From Suillus spraguei (taxonomy: Eukaryota > Basidiomycota > Agaricomycetes > Boletales > Suillaceae), in assembly GCA_016800925.1 (NCBI GenBank), contig JABCPU010000113.1, positions 1-64,000 of the forward strand: DNA of 64,000 nucleotides. The letters run 5' to 3'. Below the pieces are notes generated by a model, which worked only from the letters and a program-made list of their open reading frames with translations, was not told the DNA's origin and made no database searches. This document shows, in pieces, positions 1 to 11,176 of the stretch. Both the position numbers and the translations under genes were made by a program. How positions within the stretch are numbered: position 1 is the first letter of the stretch; the number at the start of each line of letters is the position of its first letter.

Positions 1-4
1 ATAT

Positions 5-288
5 GTGAAAAGGTTGTTAGTGAAGGATATGGTTGAGGGCATGGAAGTTTCGAAAGGAGACACTCACAAAATGGATCTATGCAAGGCATGCCTTGAAGGC
101 AAGCACTCCCAAAAACTGATCCCAGATGTATCAGAGGTCCAGAATCCCCGAATCCTTCACTGGACATATTCAGACCTTTGCGGACCCATATATACGACTT
201 CTCAAGGTGGATATCAATACTTATTTATGTTCATTGATGGCTGCTCGCATCATCTAGTCCTAAAATTATTAAAGACAAAGGATGGAGC
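5..288 (+). pseudogene. Ty1/copia pre-integrase/integrase fragment
   Basis: A short open stretch reads as the junction of the GAG-pre-integrase zinc region and the integrase core of a Ty1/copia polyprotein. A C-x2-C pair (CKACLEGK) is followed by a DLCGP motif, which holds the first catalytic Asp of the D,D-35-E core, and by a FIDG motif. The window edge cuts it on the left. On the right it stops at the LTR that starts at 289, and the integrase does not resume beyond that LTR. It is an isolated, non-functional piece. Confidence 0.75.
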
Positions 289-1037
289 TGTCATATACCA
301 TACTTCTAATCCCAGATCCGATCGATTCCATATCTGTCCAGTCCACAGATCCTGTCCGGATCACCCATCTGAATGTGCTCACTTCTCGCACCTTAACTCC
401 CTTGTGTATATCTGCATCTATCTCCTTTCGTCATTCCTCCTGTTTCCAGTATTCTGGCTGTGTATATTTCTGTCCTGTGTCACTGATCTGTTACCTGTGT
501 TCATTTCCAATTCATGCTTACTGATCCGCTGTGCATTAACTAATAGACTTCTGTTACACTTCGTACATAGCCCTCGGTCCCAGACTCGTTGATTATTTGT
601 CTTAGATACTTACAGTATATAAACCACTTGTAGATCTCTGTAGAACCTTAGTTCAAATATCATCTTAGATTCTGCTCATTCTGCTTCCTCCGGACTTAAG
701 TCACTTTCTGCTCTAAGTCATCTTCCGAGACTTGGGATTGATTCCTTTAGTCTATATCTCTGACTCTATCTTCGGATAGTCTACCTCTGTTAGTTTCTAG
801 TTAGGAACTCGTTCTGAAGCTAGCCTTAATCCTTGTTCTATCCCTATGCTCCAGATAACTTTCAGACATATCATATCCGATACCTTCGGACATCTGGATC
901 TGTCACGCAACTCCTTCCGGATCTTCGGACGTATACCTACTCCCTGAAATAAGGGGCATTACTTGGGAAAGGGGCACAGTGCACGAACTGAGGCCAAAGC
1001 CCTTCAGATCTCTCTACCTTTGAGTATGGTCTTAACA
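289..1037 (+). repeat. LTR family A, copy 1 (no target duplication)
   Basis: A block of about 749 bp bounded by TGTCATATACC and CTTAACA (TG..CA ends). It matches the copies at 3304-4057 (inverted), 14388-15146 and 58202-58930 (inverted). A TATATAAA box at about 616-623 suggests the sense strand is plus. Unlike the other three copies, its flanks do not match: GGAGC before and ATCTG after. The left neighbour is copia integrase and the right is a protease gene remnant, so this LTR probably marks a recombination joint between two insertions. Confidence 0.8.
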
Positions 1038-1154
1038 ATCTGCATCAGGCCCCACTGTCATATCTAATTAGATCAGGTACGTAGGAATATCAGGTGATCC
1101 ATATGCTGCTTTGCATCTGAAAAACAGTGCTTTGTATACTTTGGCAATTACATC

Positions 1155-1370
1155 TTAGTTGGTGGTGACATCAGTGTACGGGGTTGTGGCAAAGCCAACA
1201 TGGGAGCCGAGGACATCGAACACACTGTAGAAGCGCTGGAGGAATACATAGCCAAGACGAAAGTCAATCCCAGTGCCAGTAGCACTGTTAAGGCCTTTAA
1301 TGACAAGAAATATACCACTGGGAGTACCCTCAATTATGTAGTTGAGCTGCCAGTCTGAGAGCTGTTAGAT
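1155..1370 (-). pseudogene. Aspartic protease (peptidase A1) C-terminal fragment
   Basis: Reading the minus strand from about 1370 to a TAA stop at 1155-1157 gives the C-terminal lobe of a pepsin-like protease. It contains a GLNSATGTGIDF run, then the strongly conserved LGYVFLQRFYSVFD segment, then VGFATTPYTD near the end. This matches the ending usual for Agaricomycete polyporopepsin-like enzymes. Only about 70 residues remain and both catalytic Asp regions are missing. It lies against the end of LTR family A copy 1, so the rest of the gene was probably lost by rearrangement. Confidence 0.65.
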
Positions 1371-2176
1371 ATTATATAGTCAACCCCTGTAAGGTAGTAT
1401 ATAATGCAGAGTAGATATAGATTTCTTAGTCTTACTTCAAGGCTAGTATGCCTGCACTTTCAGTTCTTATGGTTCTCACATGGTTGGAGACAAGAATGGA
1501 AAATGGGAAGCTGTTATTACAGGTGAAAATGGGCTCCTTATATACCTTTTGAGGCCCTGCTTACTAAGCATGATTCTACACAAAGATTGGTAAGAAACCT
1601 TCCTATTTAGTGTGTTGAGTCAGCTGATTTTACTAAGTACATTATAAATACAGTGAATTCTTACAAAGAATAACAAAAGGCTGTTGAGTCATCTCAGGGA
1701 TTGATCATGCAAAAGCTGACAAACCAAGCCTTTTGGGTGAGCTTACTCATCCTTTTTTACTAAGTAGATTACAAATAAAGTTCAAATCTTACAAAGATCT
1801 TACAAAGCATGATAAATCATGACAAAACATGATGAGTCAAGTCTGAAAGTCATATAAATCATCAAATTTGAGAATAGAAAGTTCTGGAATAAAAATGAAA
1901 GGGGATAGAATATGAAGGAACTAAATCAAAGTGAAGTAAAGTAAATAAATAAATAAAAGACAATCAAAGTGTGAGCAAAAATATAGGACAACTTAGAGAT
2001 ATAGTATGCACTGTTGGATCTTTCCTATCATTCCCTTTTATATATTAGCTTGGTATGAATCTCATACCATGTATGACACTGGATGCATTGAAATGGTCCC
2101 GGCTGACAAGGTATGAGGCCTGATGCCAAGCATACCATCACAAGGCATGCCCAACGGTAATGGTCCAGGAGTGGCT
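1371..2176. other. No gene recognised
   Basis: AT-rich sequence with many stops in all frames. It holds short simple-sequence tracts (AAATAAATAAATAA near 1943) and repeated TTACAAAGAT-type strings around 1660-1810. No conserved coding segment was seen. Confidence 0.5.
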
Positions 2177-2367
2177 TGTGTTCAAGATAGAAGTGACACA
2201 CAGGAATGAACAGATGGACTCAGATGACGACTAAACCAAAAGAATGTATACTTCAGTCTCGTGCTAATAGAGCAGCAGACTGAAGTGTTACCAACTCTGT
2301 CTGTATGTACTTGCATGATTAAATAAGCTGTACTCACCACTTTAGGAAAACAATAACTAAAACAACA
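2177..2367 (-). repeat. Candidate short copia LTR
   Basis: On the minus strand this block starts TGTTGTTTTAG and ends TTGAACACA, directly after the RNase H fragment that ends near 2400. Its position and TG..CA ends fit a 3' LTR of that fragment's element, and the TGTTG start agrees with the other copia LTR candidates in the window. No second copy or target duplication was found, so the boundary is tentative. Confidence 0.3.
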
Positions 2368-2399
2368 TGCCCACTCGGCGAGTTTTCCGCCACTCCATA

Positions 2400-3030
2400 C
2401 TCCCATTCCTCTAGTGAACCTCTCATGCTTTTCTCGACTTAATGATTTTGTCAAGACATCTGCAACCTGTGTGTTCATGGGAATATACTGCAACTCGATC
2501 TCTCCAGTCTCGACTCGCTCTCAGATGAAATGATAGTGGAGCGCAATATGTTTCATCTGGCTCTGGAAAACAGTGTTCTTTGCGAGGGATATAGCAGATT
2601 GGTTGTCAACAAGGATGCGCCATGCTCTGGGTTTGGGATATGTTGAGCTTGTTCAAAAAGGTCCGTACTTATATTGCTTCTCTCATTGCTGATGCTGCTG
2701 CCATATACTCCACTTCTGTGCTCGAAAGAGCCACAGAGTCTTGTTTCTTTGACGACCAACTCACCACACCACCCACCATGACAAACATGTATCTGGTGAT
2801 TGATTTTTGATCATGTGTGTCTGCAGCCCACTGTAGGAAATACATTCTCTTGACCTTGGAAGGTGAGTCTATTAGTCGCCGTTTTGTGCAGATAACGATA
2901 GATGCGCATTAGTACATTCCAGTGCTCTGGTGTTGGCTTTGCTGAGTGTTTGCTCAGTGCGCCCACTGGATATGCAATGTCTGGATGTGTCGCTAACATA
3001 GCGTACATCAAGGCTCCTAAACTGGTGCAA
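2400..3030 (-). pseudogene. Ty1/copia RT-RNase H fragment
   Basis: The minus strand encodes the end of a copia polyprotein in three frames. First comes LMYAMLATHPDIAYPVGALSKH, a hallmark of the RT/RNase H joint. It is followed by a frameshifted RNase H stretch with SITRYMFVMVGG and SKKQDSVALSSTEVEY, then ADVLTKSL at the end. Several frameshifts and stops show it is dead. It abuts head-on the 5'-truncated plus-strand copia element that begins near 3018. Confidence 0.75.
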
Positions 3031-6000
3031 ATAGATTTGCACTGTCAGCTACAGGAAACTCAATGTGAGGAAGGAGGAGATATGAAAGCACACTTTGGAG
3101 AATTGTACTGACTTCACAAATCACTAGCGGGGATGGGAGTGTCAATTGATGACAAAGATTTTTCAGCCATAATTATGGGATCTCTCCCAGAAATGTATAG
3201 GCCCCTACTCTCATCCATTAATGCTGCAGCTCAAATCTCGCAGAAGCCCCTTACCTCATATGAGCTAGTCAATGTTATAACCAAAGAGTATGAGCATCAA
3301 CAGTGTTAAGACCATACTCAAAAGGTAAAGGACCTGAAGGGCTTTGGCCTCAGTTCATACACTGTGCCCCTTTCCCAAGTATTGCCCCTTATTTTAGAGG
3401 GAAGATATATGTCTGAAGGTCCAAAGGTGGTCGTGTGATGGATCTGGACGTCTGAAGGTAATGGACATGTCATGTCCAAAGGTTCTCTAGAATGTAGGAA
3501 TAGAACAAGGTATAAGACTAGTGTCGGACAGAGTTCTAACTAGAAACTAACAGAAGTAGACTACCCGAAGGTAGAGTTGGAGATATAGACTTATAGGAAT
3601 TAATCCTAAGTCTTGTAAGGTAACTAGAGTTAGAAGGAACTCAAGTCCAGAGGAACAGATTGAGCAGAATCTAAGATATTCAAACTAAGGTTCTATGGAG
3701 ATTTACAAGTGGTTTATATACTGTAAGTAACTGGTATGGATAATCAACGAGTCCAGGACTGAGGGCTATGTACAGAGCATAACAGAAGTCTATTAGTAAA
3801 GGCACAGTGGATCAGTAAGCATGAGTTTGGAAATGAAACACAGGTAACAGATCAATAAGCAGGATGGAAATATACATAGCCGGAATACCAGACACAGGAA
3901 AGATACCAAAAGAAGATAGATGCTGGGTTAATAGTGGTGATAGAAGTCAAGATGTAAGAAGGTTTGGATGGGTGGTCTGGATTGGATCTGTGGACCATAC
4001 GGAAGCAGATTCAATCGGATCTGATTGCATTGGAGATCAGAAGTATGGTATATGACAAACAGCTAAACTGCAGAATGTTGAGGAAAGCTGGAAACAGTGC
4101 TTTGTCAGCAAATACAAGTGGAAAGAAGAATCGCACTGGAGATAGCACTAACAAAGATGTTACATGCTACAATTGTGATTGCAAAGGTCATTATAAGGCT
4201 GATTGTTGGAGATCTGGAGGAGGAAAGGAGGGTCAAGGACCAAAACAATAGCGGTGGAAGGAAGGAAATTCACAGAAATAAACTGCAAATACTGCTGCTG
4301 AATCTGAAAGCAATTTTGCATTTGCTTCATCGGACATGACCAGTATTGTGAAGCAATTGAATGTACCCATTGACCAATGAGGAGCTATCATAGACTCTGG
4401 TGCAACATCTCATTTCTCTCCTGATCGTTCAAAATTCATTACCTACACCTCAATTGAACCACAGAAGGTCCATACTACAGACAGATCCACTATTAATGCC
4501 ATAGGAAGAGAAGATGTGAAAATTGACTTACCTCTAGGAAAGACAAAGACTACAGTCACACTCAGAAACACCCTTTATATGCCAGACATGGCATTCACAC
4601 TTATATCAGTGAATCGAATCACAGCAGCTGGACTTGCTATCCATTTTGAGGACAGAATGGCCAAAATTCCGTCCCCTGCTCCAAGATGCAGAGTCATTGC
4701 AGAGATTCCACAGGTGGATGGCCTACACAGTATTGTTTCTCAATATCAGCATCATGCAAACCTCACAAAAGGAAAAATCACCATACACGAGTTATACAAA
4801 GTCCTCGGACACATCTCACAGACAGCAGTACTTGATGCTGTGAAGAAAGGTCTGGTTGAAGGTGTCAAGCTCAACTCCACCTCACAGCCTGAATTCTGTG
4901 ATGCTTGCACACAAGCAAAGGCATCATGACAGCCTTTTCCTAAAGAGACAAAGAACCAAGCACAGACCTATGGTGAATTAATGCATACAGATCTGTGGGG
5001 ACCACCCCAAACCATGAGCCTTGGAGGATGTTTGTATTACATCAGTTTTACTGATGACTGCAGCTGTGAGACAAAGATTAGCTTCTTAAAGCACAAGAGC
5101 AAAGCACTTACAGCATTCGAACACTACGAGATGAATCTCTCATGTTAGCATCCTGGGGTCCAGCTGAAGAAAGTCCGCTTGGATTGAGGAGAGGAATACT
5201 TTAATGCAGAATTTGATAAGTACCTCAAGGATCAAGGAATTTGGTGACAACTTACTGTACATGATTTGCCACAACAAAATGGAGTGGCTGAATGACTCAA
5301 TCAGACTTTAGTTGAACATGCTCATACTATGTTGATTGCCAAGAAACTCCCAAAATACCTATGGACAGAAACCATCAATTATGTGACATGGTTGAAAAAT
5401 CATTTACCTTCACATGCTATCCCTGGACACACACCATATCACCTCGTCATGAAATCTACACCAAACTTAGCCCAGGCACATGAAATTTGGCACTTGAGTG
5501 TATGTTCACTTACTCAACACTGGAAAGCTTGAAGCACATGCCAAAAAAGCCCTATTTGTTGGAGTTGATGAGGAGAGCAAAGGATATTGGATATATTGGC
5601 CAGGAAAACATTGTCTTTCTGTTGAATGAAACATCAGTTTTGTTCCACCCATGGTTGATGAAGTGATTAACATAATAGATGAGGGGGAGTCAGGCCAAAC
5701 AGCTCCCATGAACAATGTTCACAATCATGTCCAGCACATAACACTACCCCACATTCCACAAACACCAGCACAAGTTCTGAAAACTCCACCTTGAAGCACA
5801 CAGCCACTCCCTCTGCCAACAGCACCAAGAGTTACTTGAATATGACCCCCTGCAGGATACTATCAAGCCTCAAATAATGGTGAAAATGTATCTATAGCAT
5901 TAGAAGACTTACCAGATGAAACAGAATCTACTATTCAGTAGGTCATAGCAGCCACTGAACAAGAGCTAACTTTGAAGGAGGCATTAAGTGAATCAGATGC

Positions 6001-7500
6001 AGTAGAGTGGCAGGAGGCAATCAACTATGAAATTAGTCAACTAGAGAAACTCAGAACTTGCGAAAAGGTACACCCACTTCAAGGCATCAATATCATACCT
6101 TGCCATTTTATACTGGCAACCAAGAAAGGACTGGATGGCGAGAAAATTAAGTTACAAGCACAACTAGTAGCAAATGGCCAGCATCAAGAACAAGAACTTA
6201 ATTACTCTGAAACATTCCCACCTACCTTAAATATGTCTGCAATTAGAATTGTTCTAACAATGGCAGCATGTAAAGACTGGGAAACACATCAAGTTGACAT
6301 CAAAAGTACTTACCTAAATGTAACACTCAAAGACGATGTGTATATGAGGGCACACCTAGGATATTTAAAGCTAGGAGAAGAGGAAAAGATCTTAAACTGT
6401 TGTACAACCTATACAGACTAAAACAAGCTGGATTCAAATGGTCAGAAGAACTGGAGAAATTCTTTTTAGAAGCAGGATACACACGCTCACAAGTAGACCG
6501 AGCTATGTATTTTTGGCATCAAGAGGATGAACACACTGTCATAACAGTATTCATTGACAATATGGCCATAATGTCAAAACATCTAAAGCATATCATTAGC
6601 TTCAAAGAAGAACTTTGAAAGTGATTTGAAATTACAGACTTAGTAGAGCTTACCTGGTTGCTGGGACTCAAAGTGGAAAGAAATAGAGAGGAACAAACTA
6701 TCACACTGTCCCAAGAAGCATATGTGAAGACCATTGTTGAATGATTCCATCTCGTGGATGCCAAAGTCACCCAGATACCTATGGAAGCAGGAGCAAGTCT
6801 AGGAAAAGATCACCTGCCAGGCTCTCAATCAGAAATATCTGAAAATGTACCTTATCAATGTGCAATCAGATCATTGATGTATGCAGCCACTAGCACATGT
6901 CCAGACATAGCATTCCCAGTGGCCATATTATCACAATTTATGTGAAATCCATCAAATATACACTAGGAAGCAGCAAAATGAATCATATGCTATATAAAAG
7001 GAACAAAGGAGATGAAGCTTACCTTGGCAAAAACAGATGAGGGACTTGAAGCATTCATAGATGCAGACTGGGCAAGTCAATCACACAGACATTTGATGTC
7101 TGGATATGTGGTCATGATGCATGGGACACCAGTTGCATGGAGTGCTAGAAAACAACCAATAATTGCATTATCAACAGCAGAGGCAGAGTATATTGCACTC
7201 ACCTCAGTGGCTTGCAAAATACTCTATATCAAGTCTCTTCTTGGAAAATTATATAGGCCACTTGAAGAACCAATTTTATCTATTGTGATAATCAAAGTGC
7301 TATAGCATTAGCATCAAACAACAAATTTCACGGATGCACCAAACATATTGATCTGCGCTTTCACTTCATCCATGGACTTGTCCATAACAGAGTCCTCCAG
7401 CTCCAATACTGTCCAAAGGCTGAAAATGTCGCCGATGTCTTCATGAAAGCACTGCCTGGACCAAGTTTTCAGAGGTTGCACAATAATTAAGTTTAGTAGT
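3018..7500 (+). pseudogene. Degenerate Ty1/copia polyprotein (copia 1)
   Basis: A nearly full copia gag-pol remnant. In order: gag UBN2-type segment (3020-3303), zinc knuckle CYNCDCKGHYKADC (about 4170-4215), protease DSGATSHF (about 4390), GAG-pre-integrase and integrase (4780-5540), RT with a degraded catalytic motif FIDNMA in place of YVDD (6000-6600), and RNase H with STAEAEY (about 7170). The 5' end is truncated and the gag is split by a solo LTR at 3304-4057. Roughly 15 of the in-frame stops are TGA, most at positions where copia proteins usually have Arg, for example VE*NISF, E*FHLVDA, FM*NPS and AAK*II. This points to CGA-to-TGA decay. One frameshift lies near 7280. Confidence 0.85.
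3304..4057 (-). repeat. Solo LTR family A, copy 2
   Basis: A 754-bp block starting TGTTAAGACC and ending TATATGACA, the inverse orientation of copy 1. It is flanked on both sides by AACAG (3299-3303 and 4058-4062), a perfect 5-bp target duplication. It interrupts the copia 1 gag between the UBN2-like part and the zinc knuckle. No internal coding region lies between paired LTRs, so it is a solo LTR. Confidence 0.9.
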
Positions 7501-7508
7501 ATGACAGC

Positions 7509-7815
7509 GCTTGAGGGGGAGTGTTGCGCTGTGCCAGATATGAGTATGACTGAGCGCAGTCATAATAGTTAGTAAACAAGATACAAACATTAGTAATATG
7601 GACCATAGACATGTTAGTAAGCATACACAGGTACATACAGACATGGTTACCTAGAATTAGCAATAGATAGTATAAAAACTTCAATACAATGAGTTGAACA
7701 CCTCAGTCTACAGACTGAGATGTGAGTACTTATTTGTTTTCATCATTTTACTATACTAACTTTACCATTAGTTATCTTTCTAGGTATATACATTTGTAAT
7801 ATAAGAGTCTACAGA
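7509..7815 (+). repeat. Polypurine tract and candidate 3' LTR of copia 1
   Basis: A GCTTGAGGGGGAG polypurine tract (about 7509-7521) follows the RNase H end and is directly followed by TGTTGCGC at 7522. This is the layout expected at the start of a copia 3' LTR. A TG..CA end is possible near 7815 but was not confirmed by a partner LTR. The string GTCTACAGACTGAGAT occurs twice, near 7703 and 7807, so the end may be one copy earlier. Confidence 0.4.
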
Positions 7816-8250
7816 CTGAGATTTATCTTTCTAGCTCGCATCATAACCTGAAGATCCTGATGCATGCATGATGCATCCCCTCCTCTGCAGTACCAGTGTC
7901 CTGTGTGATGCATTTCTCTCTCTTTTTCTTGTTTATGCATTCCTCTCACTGGTGCATTCCCCTCCCTAATGCATTGCACTTGCTGATGCTTCCCACTTGC
8001 TGATGCATTCCCTGCCACTGATGCCTCCCACTTGCAAATGCATTCCCCACCACCTGCCCTTCATATACATCAGCAAACTACCAATTTCATGACAGGTGTC
8101 ACAGATCACACAAGGTGCCACAAGGTATCGCAAGGCACCACAGGTCTTACAAACACCACAGACATATAATGAAATATTATGCCACTAATGCCACCAATGT
8201 CTATAGATAATACAAACCAACATATATACATTAGTTTTAGCAAGTATTTA
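7816..8250. other. No gene; degenerate TGATGCATTCCC repeats
   Basis: About 7850-8060 is a loose series of TGATGCATTCCC-like words separated by C/T-rich runs. It is followed by CACAAGG/CACCACAG words to about 8165. It resembles an old, diverged tandem array. No coding was seen. Confidence 0.45.
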
Positions 8251-8448
8251 TGTTGTGATATGAATTTAGTCATTGCAATCAGCTGACATGGTCATGGTTC
8301 ATGCACTACCTAGTGGAGTTATGAGAGCATCTGAGTGGCAGAGTAGATAGTCAGTATAATAGAATACTGGAAACGGCTGAATATATTCTGCACACCACAT
8401 ACTCCTATTATTGTTGCTGTTCCTACTAAGCCTGGAATCTAAATCATA
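8251..8448 (+). repeat. Candidate copia 5' LTR
   Basis: A block starting TGTTGTGATATG and ending near AATCTAAATCA, just upstream of a likely primer binding site at 8451 and of a gag start at about 8480. This order is the normal start of a copia element. No second LTR was matched, so the limits are inferred from context. Confidence 0.4.
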
Positions 8449-8450
8449 AG

Positions 8451-8466
8451 AGGTTATGAGCCCTGT
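8451..8466 (+). other. Likely primer binding site (half-tRNA type)
   Basis: GAGGTTATGAGCCCTG resembles the copia primer site that pairs with the anticodon half of initiator tRNA-Met. It sits between a candidate LTR end and a gag start. The match is by memory of the family motif, with one base different. Confidence 0.4.
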
Positions 8467-8479
8467 GATACATTGATAC

Positions 8480-8760
8480 AATGAACAAGATGTCTAATCC
8501 TAATCCCAATCCTCTGACTTCTACAACTGTTGGGGCTTCTTCAATAGTACCTGTCCCTGCAATTACTCAGAAGCCTAAATAAATAAACCTTGGAGCACTG
8601 TTGTCCTATAAAATCAAACTGTTTAAAGAAAAAGAATTGGAGCAGATGGAAAGCTTGTATGATGGACCTTCTTAAGCTTCATGGTGTGTCTGATCATGTA
8701 GATGGCACAACAACTAAACCTGATCCAAAACCAGCAGAATGAAAATGACATTCGGTGAAG
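8480..8760 (+). pseudogene. Copia gag N-terminal fragment
   Basis: A Met-rich and Pro/Asn-rich start is followed, after a one-base shift, by a segment reading MMDLLKLHGVSDHVDGTT. This is the usual N-terminal gag pattern of fungal copia elements, in which a Trp-Lys-containing segment precedes the MMD run. A TAA stop and frameshifts break it. It may belong to the same element as the integrase that starts near 9915, with a family C-like block inserted between. Confidence 0.55.
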
Positions 8761-8867
8761 TGTCCTTGCTCTTGAAACAATCCAAATGACAGACATCTCC
8801 TCAGCCACAGACCACCATACCTGCACATAACGCACACAACGCTAATGAAAGCCGTCACTTTGACACC

Positions 8868-9914
8868 ATGCCCTATCCTACCCTACCCCATCCCCATAAT
8901 ATGACTGCACTCTCTACCTCGACATCTACTCCCTCACTACCTTCAAATAATCCTCAAAGCTCTCAAATAAACCCTCATACCCATCCTATAATCTCACAAA
9001 ACCAATTTATTCACTCGCCTATATGGAATCAGTCTAGTCTGCTTCACTTGTAAGAACAAGAGCATTCGACCCTAAAGGGGGATGCCTATTAGTATGGTCA
9101 AGTTCGAGTCTAACTTATGTGTGAATGAAGTGTCGTGGTCAGCAGTAAGTTGCCATGGTCAGCGATGATGCCGCCAGAACTAGTGTTGTAAGTAGCAGTA
9201 CTACCATGGTCGAGATATAGTCAGTAACAGTTGTGTTGAGCAAGCGATGTCAAGCGATGATATCAGCGGTAGCGGTAAGGTTGTGAGCAGTGCAAGGAAA
9301 CAGTAAAGAAGTCTGCGGTACTTTCAGTGGTAAAGTGGCGGTGTGTGAGAAGTTCAGTCAAAATAACAGTCAAATGTCCAGCGGTAACGGAGAACAAGCG
9401 TGATAGATTAATGAGCAATAAGGAACTTTAAAGACTAAGTCCACTACTGGGTAGATCCAGAGCTAGACAATAATCCTGACCTATAGTACGTGCAATGGTG
9501 TAAAATCAGGTACTTCTATCATGCAGGGTATGCGGTGCTTATATCCTAAATTGTATGTACTCGGAATACTCTAGGCGAGATCAGTAGCGCTGGAGTGTAG
9601 TAACCGCCATAAGTAAACATAGCGCGAGGCAACATGTAATAAGGCTTGCCATGGAATCAGTCATAGCAAACATATAACAAACGACACACCAAATGGAGCT
9701 ATGCAGACGTGGCAAGGACATGGGAGGACATCAGTACGTGGAACGTGGTGCAGCAGTCAGTATGGTGTGCGGTAAGCATGGGATGCCGCCGGTACTGCAA
9801 AGGGGTAAGACAGCTATGGACAAGTGGTAACTCCTGTAGATGTGAGACGAGTGTCAAAAGATGGGGTTTTAAGCCCAGCGCCAATATGTTTGTTACACCG
9901 ATAGTGAAAGCACA
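8868..9914. other. Pro/Ser/Thr-rich ORF remnant and family C-like repeat
   Basis: A short Pro/Ser/Thr/Asn-rich open frame (8868-9053) has no recognised homology. From about 9030 the sequence resembles LTR-like family C: it shares CTAGTCTGCTTCACTTG, then TTCGACCCTAAAGGG, then scattered CGGTA words to about 9360. It is a diverged, truncated copy. No other gene was seen. Confidence 0.45.
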
Positions 9915-11176
9915 TACCATACAACAAAGGCCACCAGCTGATTGGTTAACTTGGCATAAATGATACAGTCATGTGGCTGTTACTGGTCTGCAAAGCTGTA
10001 TAATGGAAAGTTAGTAGACAGCTTAAATGTAGATGGGAGCAAAACAAATAAGGGAACCTTTCCCAAAATCAGCAGATCAGCATACAGAAAAACCATGTGA
10101 GCTTACCCATAGTCATGTATGGGGTCCAGTGAAAACTCAATTCATAGGAGGAGCTCGTTATTATATCTCCTTTGTGGACGATTGTTCCAGGAGATGTACT
10201 GTTGAATTCCTAAAACAGAAAAATAAAGCATCAGCAAAGGTAAAACAATGTGTTGCATACCTTGAGAGACAATGGAATGAATCACCCAAGATAATATGGG
10301 TGGACAATGGTACTGAGTATATAAACAATGAGTTGATATCATGGTGTAAAGAGAAGGGAATAGACTTACAAACTACCACACCCTATTCACCACATCAAAC
10401 AGAGTATCTGAAAGGCAGAATTAGCAAGAGCGATGATAACCAAAAAAACTTACCAGGGTTCTTATGGGCAGAAGCAGTTGCACACACCATGTATGTGAGA
10501 AATCAGGCTCTGACCTGAGCATTAGATCATGCTACCCCTGAAGAAGTATAGAGTGGTAAGAAACCTGATGTGTCCTATTTACAAGAATTTGGCATACCTC
10601 TATATGTCCTCCAGGAGAATGTCAATCAATCCAAAATGCAGCCTTGGTCCTTAAAGCAAGTCTTTGTGGGCTTTGTAGATGGGCCAAAGGTGATACAATA
10701 CCATGATGCCAGAACACATCAGATACAGGTGAGTAGGAATTATAAGTTTTTAAGCTCACCACAATTATCCCAGGAAGTGCAACTGATGTGCAGTGCGAGG
10801 GGGAGATTGATATGAATGAGATAGATGCACAGACATCAGGGGGAGCTGACATGCAATCACCTATACAAGAACACTCTGAGAATGAACGGCATAGAGATAT
10901 ACGAGAACACTTACCAGAAAACAGCTTGGATAAAGATGATCCCATGAGTAATAAGCGGAATGAGACACCAGAGACAAATGAGCTGCCCAGAAGAACCAAG
11001 AGATGGACAGTTAGAAAAGATTACCAAAAAAATGAATAAACCAGACTTACTGGACTTTGATGAGGATGAAGATGATAAATCTAAGTCATATGAAATCAGA
11101 GACAATAAACTACCATTGCCAGAACTTACAGAAGAAGATATGAGCAGAACTTACCCAATTGAATGATATGGGTACT

